The notes beneath the pieces are model-generated. The model was not told where the DNA came from, searched no databases, and saw only the letters and a program-made list of their open reading frames with translations. Positions 10,271 to 20,530 of a stretch of DNA of 64,000 bases are shown here, in pieces (within the stretch, counting starts at the first letter, position 1; each line of letters opens with the position of its first letter). The stretch is from positions 141,238,033 to 141,302,032 of the forward strand of contig OZ024931.1 of assembly GCA_964017235.1 (NCBI GenBank), given 5' to 3'. The position numbers and the translations under genes were made by a program. This DNA is from Sabellastarte sp. h YS-2021 (lineage: Eukaryota; Annelida; Polychaeta; Sabellida; Sabellidae).

Positions 10271-11360
10271 GTTCAGTTGAGATACTCTCTGGAAAGGAAG
10301 TATGACAACACTGACAATGTGTTATTACTGGGAGTTTAAGGCCACCTTAATATATGGCACTTGTCCATGGCCAGTTACATATACATGTAAAAATTTGAAT
10401 GAATTCTCTTAAGTTATTCCCAGTATACTCTATGGAAAAATAAAAAGCTTAAACTCTACACAATTGTTTTACACATAGGAGTTTAAGGTCACCTTAAAAT
10501 TTAACACACCTTAAATACCAGTTACAACCACGTGCCAAATTGAAATGAATCCATCAACCTCTTTTCAAGATACTGTCTGGAAACAGAAAAACTTAAAATC
10601 AACATAAGTGTGTTACTAGTGTGAGTTTCACCTTAAAACAGGGCCCACCTTGAGTACCAGTTACATCCGCATGCCAAATTTGAATTTCATCCATCATGCC
10701 ATTTTTGAGATACTGTCTGGGAAGGAAGTGTTACAACAATACTGACCATACTTGTCTTCCAACATAGCTGCTAGTGAAACAAAAGTAACACAACCTTAAA
10801 CTCATAAGTTTATGAAATATCAGGAATTTACTATAGCCTAACAAAAGAAACGTTTTTGGTGTATACAGATGTACAAGATGAATATCAAAGAATAAAGTCT
10901 AAATTAGCACATCAAATATCTTTTAAACTCCATAAAATTGTCCCAACCTTAAACTCAAAGTTTGTTTGCAGCTGGGAGGGAGTTTAAGGGAATCTTTTCC
11001 TGTACGTTTTGTTCACGGTTTGTTACATTCACAACTTGAAAGATGCTTAGAATTGCAAAGTGTTTGAAATACTGTCGAAAAACTGTCAAACTTAAAATGA
11101 ATATAATTCTGTTATTACTGGGAGTTTAAGGTTTCCCTAATGTGTGGCACTTATCTATGGCCAGTTACATTCACATGCAAAATTTGAATGAAGTTTCTTA
11201 AGTTATCTTCAGTTTACTTCATGGAAAAGTAAAAAACTTAAATTCAACATAACTTTTAAATACATGAGAGTTTAATGTCACTTTGAAATAAGACACACCT
11301 TGAGAACCAGTTACAACCAAATGCTAAATTTGAATTAAATCTGTCAACCATTTTGAGATA
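10271..11360. repeat. Second tandem family, diverged, unit about 150 bp
   Basis: Five units begin with GGAGTTTAAGGYCACCTTAA or variants (near 10,330, 10,480, 10,622, 11,123 and 11,266). Each continues with ACACCTTGAGTACCAGTTAC, then ATGCCAAATTTGAATGAA, then CATTTTTGAGATACTGTCTG. A less regular stretch of about 350 bp separates units three and four. There is no shared sequence with the adjacent 125-bp array, so two satellites lie side by side. Confidence 0.75.
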
Positions 11361-11454
11361 ATTTTGTGTGTGATAATAACGGTGATACCTATATTTCTAT
11401 GCATGTTTTGTTTAAAACTTTATATATAATATACTCATACTGGAGAAATAGTTT

Positions 11455-12350
11455 TCAACAACATGCAATATATAAGTAGTGAAACAGCACAACGATCAGG
11501 ATACAGCAGAACAGTGTCAGTTATATAAAGGTGCAAATAATGTTTAAGTACAGAAAATAGCATCTAGGAGAAAGAAAATGTACCTAAAGTATTCATAAAA
11601 CAAGACAATTCAATAGCAAGATGACAACATAAATCAGTAAGCAAAAAAATATGATGCACAACTATAACCACCAACCAATGTCCCTACCAAGTATCAACTT
11701 CCAACACCTCATGCTTTCCAAGATATAGCCTGGACAGGATTTTATAAGTCAAGGTCACCACGGCAAGATCAAATCATGGTCACACCATGACATTGCACAC
11801 CTACACCCTTTAACCAATGTCCCTGACAAGTATCAACTTCCTACACCTTACAGTTTAAGATATGTAGCCCGGACAAGATTCTATAGGTCAAGGTCACTAT
11901 GGCAAGGTCAAAGGTTAATTCAAGGTCACACCATGACAATGTACACCTAAACCCGCTAACCAGTGTCCCTACCAAATATTAACTTTCTACATCTTAGGAA
12001 TTCAGAGATATAACCAAGGCAAGATTTTACAGGTCAATTTCAATACGGCAAGGTCAAAGGTCAAATCAAGGTTATTTAAGTGACCTACAGCCCTTAAGCA
12101 ATGTTTCAACCAAGTATCAACTTCCTACACCTTGCGGTTTCCAAGATATAGCCAGGAAAATATTTTATAGATCAAGGTCACTACAGCAAGGTCCAAGATC
12201 AAATCAAGGTCACACCATGACATTGCACACCTACACCCACTTCCAATGCCCCTAGCAAGTATCAACTTCCTACACCTTATGGGGTTCCAGAGATATAGCC
12301 CAGAGAAGATTTTATATGTCATGGTCACTATGGCAAGGTCAAATCAAGGT
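11455..12350. repeat. Repeat family R (copy I): leader plus about 140-bp tandem units
   Basis: A non-repeated leader of about 200 bp (GAAATAGTTTTCAACA...; AGAAAGAAAATGTACCTAAA; AAACAAGACAATTCAATAGC) is followed by five units. Each unit holds AACCAATGTCCCTACCAAGT, ATCAACTTCCTACACCTTA, CCAAGATATAGCC, GACAAGATTTTATAGGTCAA and GGTCACTATGGCAAGGTCAA (units near 11,677, 11,811, 11,959, 12,097, 12,242). The same leader and units recur at 17.7-18.7 kb, so this is one mobile or dispersed module, not a plain satellite. The right edge touches the hAT MITE at 12,351. Confidence 0.85.
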
Positions 12351-12954
12351 TAGAGTTGACTGTAACTTGAGTTGTGCGATAATTAGGGGTAACATTGGTC
12401 TGCGCAAGTAAAACTCAAGTTTTTGAAAATGTTATTATGCAGATATTCCATTGGAACCAACCCTGTAACCAACCCTACAGGGGTCAGCTGCAAAAATCAT
12501 AGGGTCATGAGAAAAAGTACGCATAAATGCTGAGTCAGTTATGAAATCCACAACAGGACAGTAAAGTTACAGGCAGGTTGTAATGGCCATCCCAACAAGA
12601 CTTAGGGTTGGGGACGTTTTTTTGCATGGCCTGTCTTAGAAGTACTATGACAAGCCCTTAACCCCTAACAGACAAGCTGGATCACAAGCAGACAAGCCGT
12701 AAATACAAACAGACAAGCCGGGAGTATGTCCAAGACCCTTCCAGACAGGACTGATTGTATTTGAGGGTCAGTATCTAGAGTTGGGATTCATAATCGTGAT
12801 CCATATCACACTACATAAACCCCCTCTTCTGTGATATGCCATTCATTTCACACTTCAAAGATGACAGGAACACATCAAGAGCAACTGATAGATCACTTGA
12901 AGGTCCTTTTGTTTTTATTGAGTTAAATTTATTTTATATGGTGTAATTTCAATA

Positions 12955-13787
12955 CCCAGAAGACAGCTAAACCCAGCACCTGCCCAGCCAGCATCACCAT
13001 CACCCCCACCACCCAGAAGGAGAAGGAAGTCACAGAATCCATGGGGAAAGTTACACTTCATTGCAATACCACTGGAGAGTTGGAAGAACGACCATTTTGA
13101 AAGAATTTCAACATGAGTATCTGGTGTGCCCCACTGATCCTGAAGACTGGAGGAAAATTGAAGAAAGATTAAGAAACGTATGAAATGTCCCCCATGCAGT
13201 CAGTGCATTAGAAAACACAATCAAGAAGCCAAAGAAGTCAGGCAGTGAATATTTCAATTACAAGGGTTACTTCTCCCTGGTACTTTTGGTTTTAGTCGAT
13301 ACAGATTCCAAGTTCCTGTGGGTCAATGCAGGGGCCAGTGGGTCATCATCTGATGCCCAGATTTTCAACTGCAGCAACCTGAAAAGAAGAATTAAAAATG
13401 GAACCTTTGAACTACCACCACCTGAACCACTTAGACCGGAGGGGGGCAGATCTACACTACTTCCTGCTGGGGGACGATGCCTTTGCTTTGATGCCTTGGC
13501 TGGTCAAGCCTTACAGTGGATGCCAACTGACCAGAGAAGAGAGAATAACCAACTACAGGATATCCAGGGGAGGAGGGTGGTTAAGAACTCATTTGGTATA
13601 CTTGTCAAGAGATTCAGGGTGCTGTTGAACACCATGGAGCAGAGGCCAAAAGTAGTGAGAGACATTGTATCAACATCTGTGGTACTACATAACATGCCAA
13701 GAAGCCATCAGGGGGAACAGACAGACCACCCACTTCAGCTGATGACATACAACCACCACAGGGGGACCAGAGACATCATGAGAACTT
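12955..13787 (+). pseudogene. HARBI1-like DDE transposase, degraded
   Basis: The stretch KKPKKSGSEYFNYKGYFSLV leads into LVDTDSKFLWVNAGASGSSS, holding the first catalytic Asp of the DDE_Tnp_4/HARBI1 nuclease. LLGDDAFALMPWLVKPYSG, with the second Asp, is in another frame (13,398-13,628). The helix with the third acidic residue (family RRVVENAFGIL) reads RRVVKNSFGILVKRF here, so the catalytic Glu has become Lys. The C-terminal MEQRPKVVRDIVSTSVVLHN block is typical. The N-terminal part (12,955-13,260) contains a proline and arginine-rich tract and TDPEDWRKIEERLRNV, with a stop after RNV. The copy cannot make a working enzyme. Confidence 0.85.
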
Positions 13788-13799
13788 AAGAAACCCATC

Positions 13800-14400
13800 G
13801 AGGGAGGCCAAACATTGATGAGACCTACTGAAAGACTATTTCAATCATGTGTGGGCGCTAGCTGGGCAGGAGGCAGAATTTAAGAAGTCTGAGGGGAGGA
13901 GACTAAGGGGGAGAACATGCTGTCATCTATCAGTCCTTTTCAGGACTACCCAAATAATCCAAGAACTTTTATTTAGCAAAGTTTTGCCTCGAAAAAAAAT
14001 TACCATAATCTTCCAACAATTTAATGAAAATTCAATTTCACCAAAAATATTCCCTATCACAAACACAAATCCCTTCCAAACTCTGCTCACAAAATTAAAT
14101 ATCATTTCATACAGATTAAAACCCAGGTCTTCAATTTGGAAGCCTCAAAAAGTAACACCATTTTTTACTCTTACATAATAGTTCATTTTCACCAAAAACG
14201 TTCCCCATCACTAACACAAATCCATCCTAAACTCATTTCACAAAATTAAATTTCATCACTTACTGATTAAAACCCAGATCCTCAATTTACAAAGTTGACA
14301 GCCCACCTCAACATGACCTGGCTTAAATCTCAGAAAAAATAACTTACAAAATATGGGGAAAATGTTTTCAAGTAAATACCTGAAAATATTTTTTAAAAAG
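13800..14400. other. Harbinger intergenic region with a duplicated segment of about 113 bp
   Basis: Between the convergent Harbinger genes, TTCAATTTCACCAAAAATAT...AAAACCCAGGTCTTCAATTT (14,030-14,142) recurs at 14,184-14,296 with about 15 per cent divergence. No gene was found in this 600-bp stretch. Confidence 0.6.
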
Positions 14401-14402
14401 AT

Positions 14403-15416
14403 TTAAAAAAAATTACTAGGATTGGCACTTAATAGACCCGGGTTTAGTGCAACATGTGTGAGCTGATCCACTGATTTGCCCTGACTCTGACTCTGCTGGC
14501 TAGATTGGCTATGAGGTCTTGAGTGTTCATGATGAGTGGAAGATGGCACTTGTGACGGTGCTGGTTGAAATTGAAAAGGTAAAAATGGCTGTGGTATGTC
14601 CATCTGTTTATACTGAAGCACACTGGGAATAGATCCAAAGAGACTGGATAATCCAAAAGTGTTCTGCTGACCTTCCAGCTGTTGTGAAGGTGCAACTGAA
14701 GTCTCAGGCTGTTAATCATCCACAACTACGTAAGAAGTTGGCTGTGCTGATGCTGATGAAAGCATATATTTGCTGTACTTTGGTAATCACTGTAACAGGC
14801 TGTCCCGTGGTTGTACTTTGGTAATCACTGTAACAGGCTGTCCCGTGGTTGTCTGTTGAGGCTGCACAACTAGAATGGAGACTGGTTGAGTTTCGGTTTG
14901 ATGAGTATGTATTCCTGTCGTGCTGTGGCCCGTGATACTTCTGGAGGTTGATATGTGGTGACCTCTGGACTTGTGGTGACCTGTCTCTTGTATTCTTTGG
15001 TCTTGTGCAGTATTTCACTGAGAAGCTTCACTGTCTCATTTCTTCTGCTTGTCTTTGAAACTGTTGTTGGTCTTGCCATACAGTTCCTCATGCTGTTTAA
15101 CAAACTGAACTATGGCTTCTTTGTCTGAATCACTCAGGGAAATGAACTTCATCTGGCCCTTCTTCTGTCTGGATTGAGTTGATTCTACATCAGTGTCCGT
15201 ATCAGTTTGCATTCTCTTCTTTTTCCTGGCTCTCTTCCCTCCTCTCTCCCTCTATCCTCTCCCTGTCCCTCTCCTCCTGTTCTTTCCTCCCTCTCTCATC
15301 CCTGTCCTCTCTCTCCCTCCCCCTTCTCTCTACATCCTCAGCTGTATCTTCCAACTCAAACTGTAATTGGGTATCTCTGGGTACTTCAATCTTTCTCCTG
15401 CTGCCCCTTGGCATGC
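14403..15416 (-). pseudogene. MADF-domain accessory protein of the Harbinger element, degraded
   Basis: Reading leftward from 15,416, the protein starts MPRGSRRKIEVPRDTQLQF and runs into a strongly charged E/R-rich coiled segment (plus-strand pyrimidine tract, 15,210-15,340). It continues with MKFISLSDSDKEAIVQFVKQ, HEELYGKTNNSFKDKQKK, which resembles a MADF/Myb-like DNA-binding domain, then a Q/S/T-rich tail. Stops and frame changes break it. A 37-bp segment (GTACTTTGGTAATCACTGTA...) is tandemly duplicated at 14,774-14,848. Second proteins of this kind help Harbinger transposases enter the nucleus and bind the element ends in other systems. Confidence 0.65.
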
Positions 15417-16486
15417 TGATGAATCAATCAGTTGTACAGCTTGTCATAAAAAACAAAAACTTAAGAAGTAAAACTGAAACCTCGCAGAACAGATTTCACT
15501 CCTAACCAGTCGAGTCTAGCTCAAAACTTAAGCTAATATTATAAAAAACATCCTTAAATAAAAGCTGCACACCAGTTGTCTCTTGACAGGTCAAAGCCCA
15601 AATATACGCAGATTGTCTACAGACTCGCCTTTTTGTAACCACAGATTTTGAAACCAACAGGCTGTAAGATGCAAAAATATCGCTGGTCTGTTGGTTACAG
15701 CTCCCGGCTTGTCTGTTTGTGTTACAGGTTGGCCGGTTGTTGTTTACAGCTTGTCTATTTCCATTACGGACTGTCAGATTTTCCCGACTATAGGACCCAG
15801 TTGGTTAAAGTTACCGACTCTCCTGTAAACTTTACAGGCCTGTCGAGAACAGTTACAGACAGGCTGGCTAAAGTTACCGACTGTACTGTTACTCTTCCCT
15901 CGCGGTCGGTGAGTCATCATGTACAGTCTGGAAGTCGATATTTGGGACAAGCCAGATACTTGTTACAGACAGGCCTGTTTCATTAACTGACAAGTATAAC
16001 CGACAGGCTGTTAAGTGAACTGACAGGCCTGTTTCTAGGGGTCTGAAATTAGGATCAGATACAAGGGTTGCAGAAATATCAAACATGTTTGATATTTCAC
16101 CGACTCTCCCTGACAGGCCAGGAACCTGCAACTGACCATAACCGACCATGTAAACACTGGTCCTGACTCTCCAAAAATGCATGGTTACCGACCTGTCAGC
16201 TACAGTGGAACACCAGCATAAGGCTGACACTTCATCAAAATAACATTTCCAAAATACATTGCATTTTCACTTTATTCTGGCTTAAAACAATGAAGATTTA
16301 AATTATATCATGAAAGCCACTTCTAGGTCAAAGTTTTGGATCACATATGGTAATGTCAAATGTTTTCCATATTAATGGCTAACAAACGCTATACTTTATC
16401 CCAAAAATTACTCGAGTTTAACTCGAGTTCAACTCGCTTCTAACAGGTGATGCTCGATCTGCCATTTTAGCTGACAATCGCACCAC

Positions 16487-16696
16487 TCAATCTAATGTAC
16501 TTATCTCTAATATAGTAACTCTGGCTAAATCTGGTTTATCTCTTTCCATATACCTTCCTATCAATGCTGACTGCTCATCAGTGATGATCTGTCTTGCCCT
16601 GAGACAGGTCTGTACATTTTCTATTTCTCTCAAATACTGCTCACAGTATACCCTCTGTTGCTGTAGGACCTTCTTATGTATTGTGGATTTAAATCC
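16487..16696 (-). pseudogene. Exon-like reading frame cut by a hAT MITE
   Basis: On the minus strand, a pyrimidine-rich CTCTTTCTTTCTAG (AG at 16,698-16,697) resembles a 3' splice site. After it, 69 codons are open: GFKSTIHKKVLQQQRVYCEQ, YLREIENVQTCLRARQIITD, EQSALIGRYMERDKPDLARV, TILEISTLD, then TGA. The composition looks like a real helical protein. The stop codon is formed exactly where the hAT MITE begins (16,488), so the original frame presumably ran on and was truncated by the insertion. I do not recognise the family; it could be a host exon or part of another transposon protein. There is no ATG, as expected for an internal exon. Confidence 0.5.
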
Positions 16697-16699
16697 CTA

Positions 16700-17690
16700 G
16701 AAAGAAAGAGTCTTAACATTGTAACCAACTTCACAGTTAATTGGTTTGAATAAATTTATAAGCAATCAGTGATCAGATGAATCAGATCTCCAGAATGGGC
16801 ATGGACCCTGATTTTTTGCCAAGATAAGTCACATAATCAAACAGTTTAGTCCTGACTAAAATTCATAATAAGTAGTGGCGAGTGTAGAAGCAATAAATAT
16901 GATGCATTCCTGGAATATGGAAGCAGGAGTTTTATTTCTTAGAAATTTCCAACTATAGAAGCAAGATGACAACTGACTATGATCTATATGTCATTTAGAT
17001 TTCAAATGGTAAGGTATATGATATTTTGTTGTGATTGACAGTTGTGTAAACAGATTGAGAATGGACCCATCGGAGTATGGTCAACAAAAAATATCTGATA
17101 GATTCTGAGAAAGTGACTAAGTATCCATTTTGAACCAATCGGAGACTGAAAAATTTCTTTGGCTTTCAAGAGTCCCTGCATATGGTTTTCTATCAGCCCA
17201 ACACATTAAAAGGTTTAAATGCACCAGATAATGAGATAATAGGGGCTTTTGGTGAATTTAAGCTTTGTCATTGCTACCTGGTATGAAAATGGCCATAAAT
17301 CACCTGACTTTGGTGCTACTTTGCCCAAAATCCAAACAGTCAAAAACAATCTATATTTGCTGAGTAACAGAGTTTAAAGTATCAATCTGAGTAGCCAAAA
17401 AGTGTTGAGATGTAGTGTAATCAATAAATTACTTGGGTGAAAATTAGTAGTCTGTACACTTTGTTTAAATCTACACATAGTTTTCCTTATTTTACTGATG
17501 TTTAGCATTATAGTTTTATAACTTTTGTTTCCATCATGTAATATTTGCTAGGCAATAATTTCTGTTTGGTTACAACTAAAATGTGGTTACCAGAATTTGA
17601 ATGGGATAACCTGTTTCATTTTTCTGACAATGTCACAAGCTTAGTTTCAGCCATTTTTATTTAACAAAAATAGCATCAGGGATGCCCGTA
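16700..17690. other. Stretch without recognisable features
   Basis: Nothing coding or repetitive was recognised. If 16,487-16,696 is a real exon, this stretch would be intron upstream of it on the minus strand. No upstream exon was identified by eye. Confidence 0.4.
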
Positions 17691-17694
17691 CCCA

Positions 17695-19430
17695 ATAGCC
17701 AGAGGAAATAGTTTCCAACACCATGACATACAGAAGTATTGAAACAGTACAAAGACTGAAATACTTTCAGCGCAGTAAGGTCCAAATAAGGTTTAAGTAG
17801 AGGAAATAACATCTAAGAGAAAGAAAATGTACATAAAGATGAAGTACTAAAACAAGACAATTCAATAGCAAGACAGCATTAATCAGTAAAGTAAAAAATA
17901 TGAAGCTGCAAAATTTATTAATTGGAGAATAGCTGTCAATGGAAATAGCATAATTATGTAAAAGTGTATATAATAATCAGTTGCAGCAATCCATATATCC
18001 TTGTCATAAAAGAAAGATGTCTCAAATATGGCAGCTGAACACACTTTGGCAGAGCAAATGATGCACAAATACAATTACTTACACTCTCTAACCAATGTCC
18101 CTACCAAGTGTCAACCTTCTACATCTTATGGAATCCAAGAAACAGCCCAGACAAGATTTTATAGGTCAAGGTCACTACGGCAAGGTCAAAGGTCAAATCA
18201 AGGTTGCACCATGATGATGCATACCTACACCTCCTAACCAATGTCCCTACCAAGTATCAGCTTCTTTCACCTTACCGTTTCCGAGATATAGCCCGGACAA
18301 CATTTTATAGGTCAAGCTCACTATGGCAACGTCAAAGGTCAAATCAAGGTCACACCATGATGTTGCACACCTACATTACCTATCCAATGTCCCTACCACA
18401 TATCAACATCTTACTTCTTACGGTTTCCGAGATATAGCACAGACAAGATTTTCAAACTCAAGGTCACTATGGCAAGGTCAAAGGTCAAATCAAGGTCAGA
18501 CCATGACATTGCACACCTACACATCCTAACCAATGTCCTTGCCAAGTATCAACTTCCACACCTTACGGTTTCTGAGATACTACCCGGACAATCTTTTCTC
18601 GCCGCCTGCCTGCCAGCCCATCTGGACACCATGGGTGAAAACAATACCCTGACAGCCCTTAAGGCCTGTGGGGTAAAATGGCAACAGAGATGCTAATACC
18701 CCACAGCCTGGGTCAAAGTTAACACCAATGTCTCCACATGTCTGCAAAACTACCTGTCCAATTACTGACCAAGTAATTGGACAAGTATCATTTTCCCATA
18801 CCTTACAGATTCCAACATGTAGCTGAGACAAGATCTTATAGGTATACCTGATTACAGTAAGGTTGAAGGTCAAATCATGGTCATACCATAAGATTACAAA
18901 CCTACACTCCCACGCAATGACCCTAGAAAGTGTCAACTTTCATAGTTTTTGAGAAATAGCCAGGAAAAGATTTTAAAGGTCAAAAATGTTCAAATGATGT
19001 AGCTCACCTACAATGCCTACCAAGTATCAATTTCCTATACTTTGCAATTTATGATATAGCAAAGACCCTAGAAAGTGTCAACTTTCATAGTTTCTGAGAA
19101 ATAGCCAGGATAAGATTTTAAAGGTCAAATGTTTAAATGGTGTAGCTCACCTACAATGCCTATACTATACAATGTCTGATATATAGCCTGGACAAGATTT
19201 AAAAATTCAAGGTCACTTAAAGGTCAAAAGTTCAATGAAGGTCACACCATGATGTTGCACAGCTGCACGTCAGACCAATGTCCCTACCAAGTATCAACTT
19301 CCTATATTTTACAGTTTCCAAGCCTGGATCTAGCCTGGTTCAAGGTTTCAAAGATCAAGGTAATTACAGTAAGGTCAAAGATCAGCTGAAGGTCACACTA
19401 TGACATTGCATATCTACATTTTAAAACTAT
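17695..19430. repeat. Repeat family R (copy II): leader plus about 140-bp tandem units
   Basis: The leader 17,700-17,925 matches the leader of copy I (GGAAATAGTTTCCAACACCA; AGAAAGAAAATGTACATAAA; ACAAGACAATTCAATAGCAA). It is followed by units near 18,091, 18,236, 18,383 and 18,531, then more diverged ones to about 19,430. The unit near 18,531 runs into a distinct module (CACCATGGGTGAAAACAATA, CCCTGACAGCCCTTAA) that recurs near 20,497-20,530. The open frames here encode the same pseudo-peptide over and over and are artefacts. Confidence 0.85.
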
Positions 19431-19506
19431 GTCCATACTGTTACACATCAGGGTTCTGTACCAATGCATTGTTGTGTATAAGTGGAGACTTATTTTAAGG
19501 CATTGG

Positions 19507-19716
19507 CTACAGTGGCACAGTGGTAACACACTTACCTCCTACCTCTAAAGTCTGCAGTTTAAACCCTGGACACTATGTGAGAAAATGGATAGTTGCTTAC
19601 CGATGGTTGCCAGGTAATGGTACAGAACTATGATGTTGCATATGTACCATAATACTACCAGTCGTGATATTGACCAACACAGTGCTCAAAGTGTCAATAA
19701 AACCCAAATAAATAGA
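19507..19716 (+). mobile_element. tRNA-derived SINE, copy 1 (nearly full length)
   Basis: TGGCACAGTGGTAACAC is a good Pol III A box, and GCAGTTTAAACCCTGG occupies the B-box position about 45 bp on. The body motif (GATAGTTGCTTACCGATGGT, GGTACAGAAC) and the tail AAAACCCAAATAAATA match the other copies in the window. A short GGCATTG flank occurs on both sides (partial target duplication). It lies between repeat family R and an LTR fragment. Confidence 0.8.
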
Positions 19717-20009
19717 TTTCCCATATAAGGGCATTGAATTGTTTTCTCTATATTCTTTAGAATTGGACTAGTTAGTGGTGATCTTTCTTCTACTATGTCA
19801 GAATTATCAATTTATAAAAGATTTAAGCTTTTAGAGCATTCTATGTAGTTTTTTTTCCTGGAAATCTGTTGATATGTTTATATTTCTCTCCAGAACCTTC
19901 TGATCTCCAGCTACATAGAAATGGTGTAAGGTCTAGCTACAGTCGGTGTTGAATGGGTGTGTTATATGGACCACAGTCAGTCAACTGCTTGTTGTATACA
20001 TTTTGGGAC

Positions 20010-20403
20010 AAACTCTTACTAGAATAAACTGAAAAAGTGGATCTGCTGTATTTTAGCTATTATTTACATCTTGGTGTGGACAGCATATTTGTGTAGACAC
20101 TCTGAATATGTGGGTATAGATATCTTGTGTTAAAAGGTCACCAAACGGGTCACAGGATACAGACAATTTGTGTTAGTGGACACCAAACAGATCACAGGAC
20201 AGTATGCTGGATACAGTGTAAAAATATTGTGGTCAGGTCAGAGTGGTTTCATTATTGTATAAACCAGTATCACAGTATCTCAGTTGACTGTAATTATTAT
20301 TTTGATTGTTGAAATAAGTCTGTTAAGTAAAACTTTGTCTTTTCCCGTTACAATTTGAAGGCAACCTTTAATTGCTACTTTGCTTTCCCTGTGGACCATA
20401 ACT
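20010..20403 (+). mobile_element. LTR fragment of the Gmr1-like element family
   Basis: The fragment matches the inner and 3' part of the LTRs at 50,585 and 54,914: GGATCTGCTGTATTTTAGCT, then tandem CACCAAACRGRTCACAGGA motifs, then AACTTTGTCTTTTCCCGTTA, then ATTGCTACT...GACCATAAC. It is followed directly by a piece of repeat family R (20,404-20,530), so the LTR probably sits inside a family R copy. No internal region is attached; a solo-LTR remnant is the simplest reading. Confidence 0.7.
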
Positions 20404-20530
20404 CTACAAAGTATCAACACATAACATGTCACAGTTTCTGAAACACAGCCCAGACAAACTTTTCGCACTACCCTCTTACCCACCTATCCAGTTGCGTTGG
20501 GTGAAAACAATACCTGTACAGCTTTTAAGG

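Larger units (their letters stand above)
12438..16218 (+). mobile_element. PIF/Harbinger DNA transposon (about 3.78 kb, inactive)
   Basis: The ends are TGCAGATATTCCATTGGA (12,438-) and, inverted from 16,218, TGCTGGTGTTCCACTGTA; 13 of 18 positions match. The flanks are TTA (12,435-12,437) and TAA (16,219-16,221), compatible with the 3-bp TWA target of PIF/Harbinger after one change. Inside are the two genes this superfamily carries: a HARBI1-like transposase on the plus strand and a MADF-domain protein on the minus strand, convergent. Subterminal zones (12,540-12,780 and 15,640-16,210) are full of ACAGGCTGT/GACAAGC motifs in inverted orientation, probably binding sites. Both genes are degraded. 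Confidence 0.85.
12351..16488 (-). mobile_element. hAT MITE copy 2, split by a Harbinger element
   Basis: 12,351-12,437 matches the inverted right end of the complete hAT MITE at 5,469-5,877 (GCGATAATTAGGGGTAACAT, CTCAAGTTTTTGAAAA). 16,222-16,488 matches its inverted middle and left end (CTGACACTTCA, GCATTTTCACTTTATTCTGG, ATTACTCGAGTTTAACTCGA, ATGCTCGATCTGCC). Together the two parts cover one minus-strand copy, with the 3.78-kb PIF/Harbinger element lying between them. No convincing 8-bp target duplication remains at the outer ends. Confidence 0.8.

Noticed and set aside
9425-12350. Regularly spaced repeats considered as a CRISPR array
   Set aside because: Units are 125-150 bp, contiguous and diverged without unique spacers, and the DNA is eukaryotic.
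15202-15505. Plus-strand Ser/Leu-rich frames over the pyrimidine tract
   Set aside because: Antisense shadows of the E/R-rich coiled segment of the MADF-like protein.
15889-16230. 113-residue minus-strand frame
   Set aside because: Falls in the ACAGGCCTGT-rich end of the Harbinger element; the peptide reflects the repeated motif.
18028-18529. Overlapping plus-strand open frames encoding similar peptides (NVPTKYQ..., RSRSLWQGQRSNQG)
   Set aside because: They are the 140-bp tandem unit read in frame by chance; the period shifts frame and the peptide has no family resemblance.
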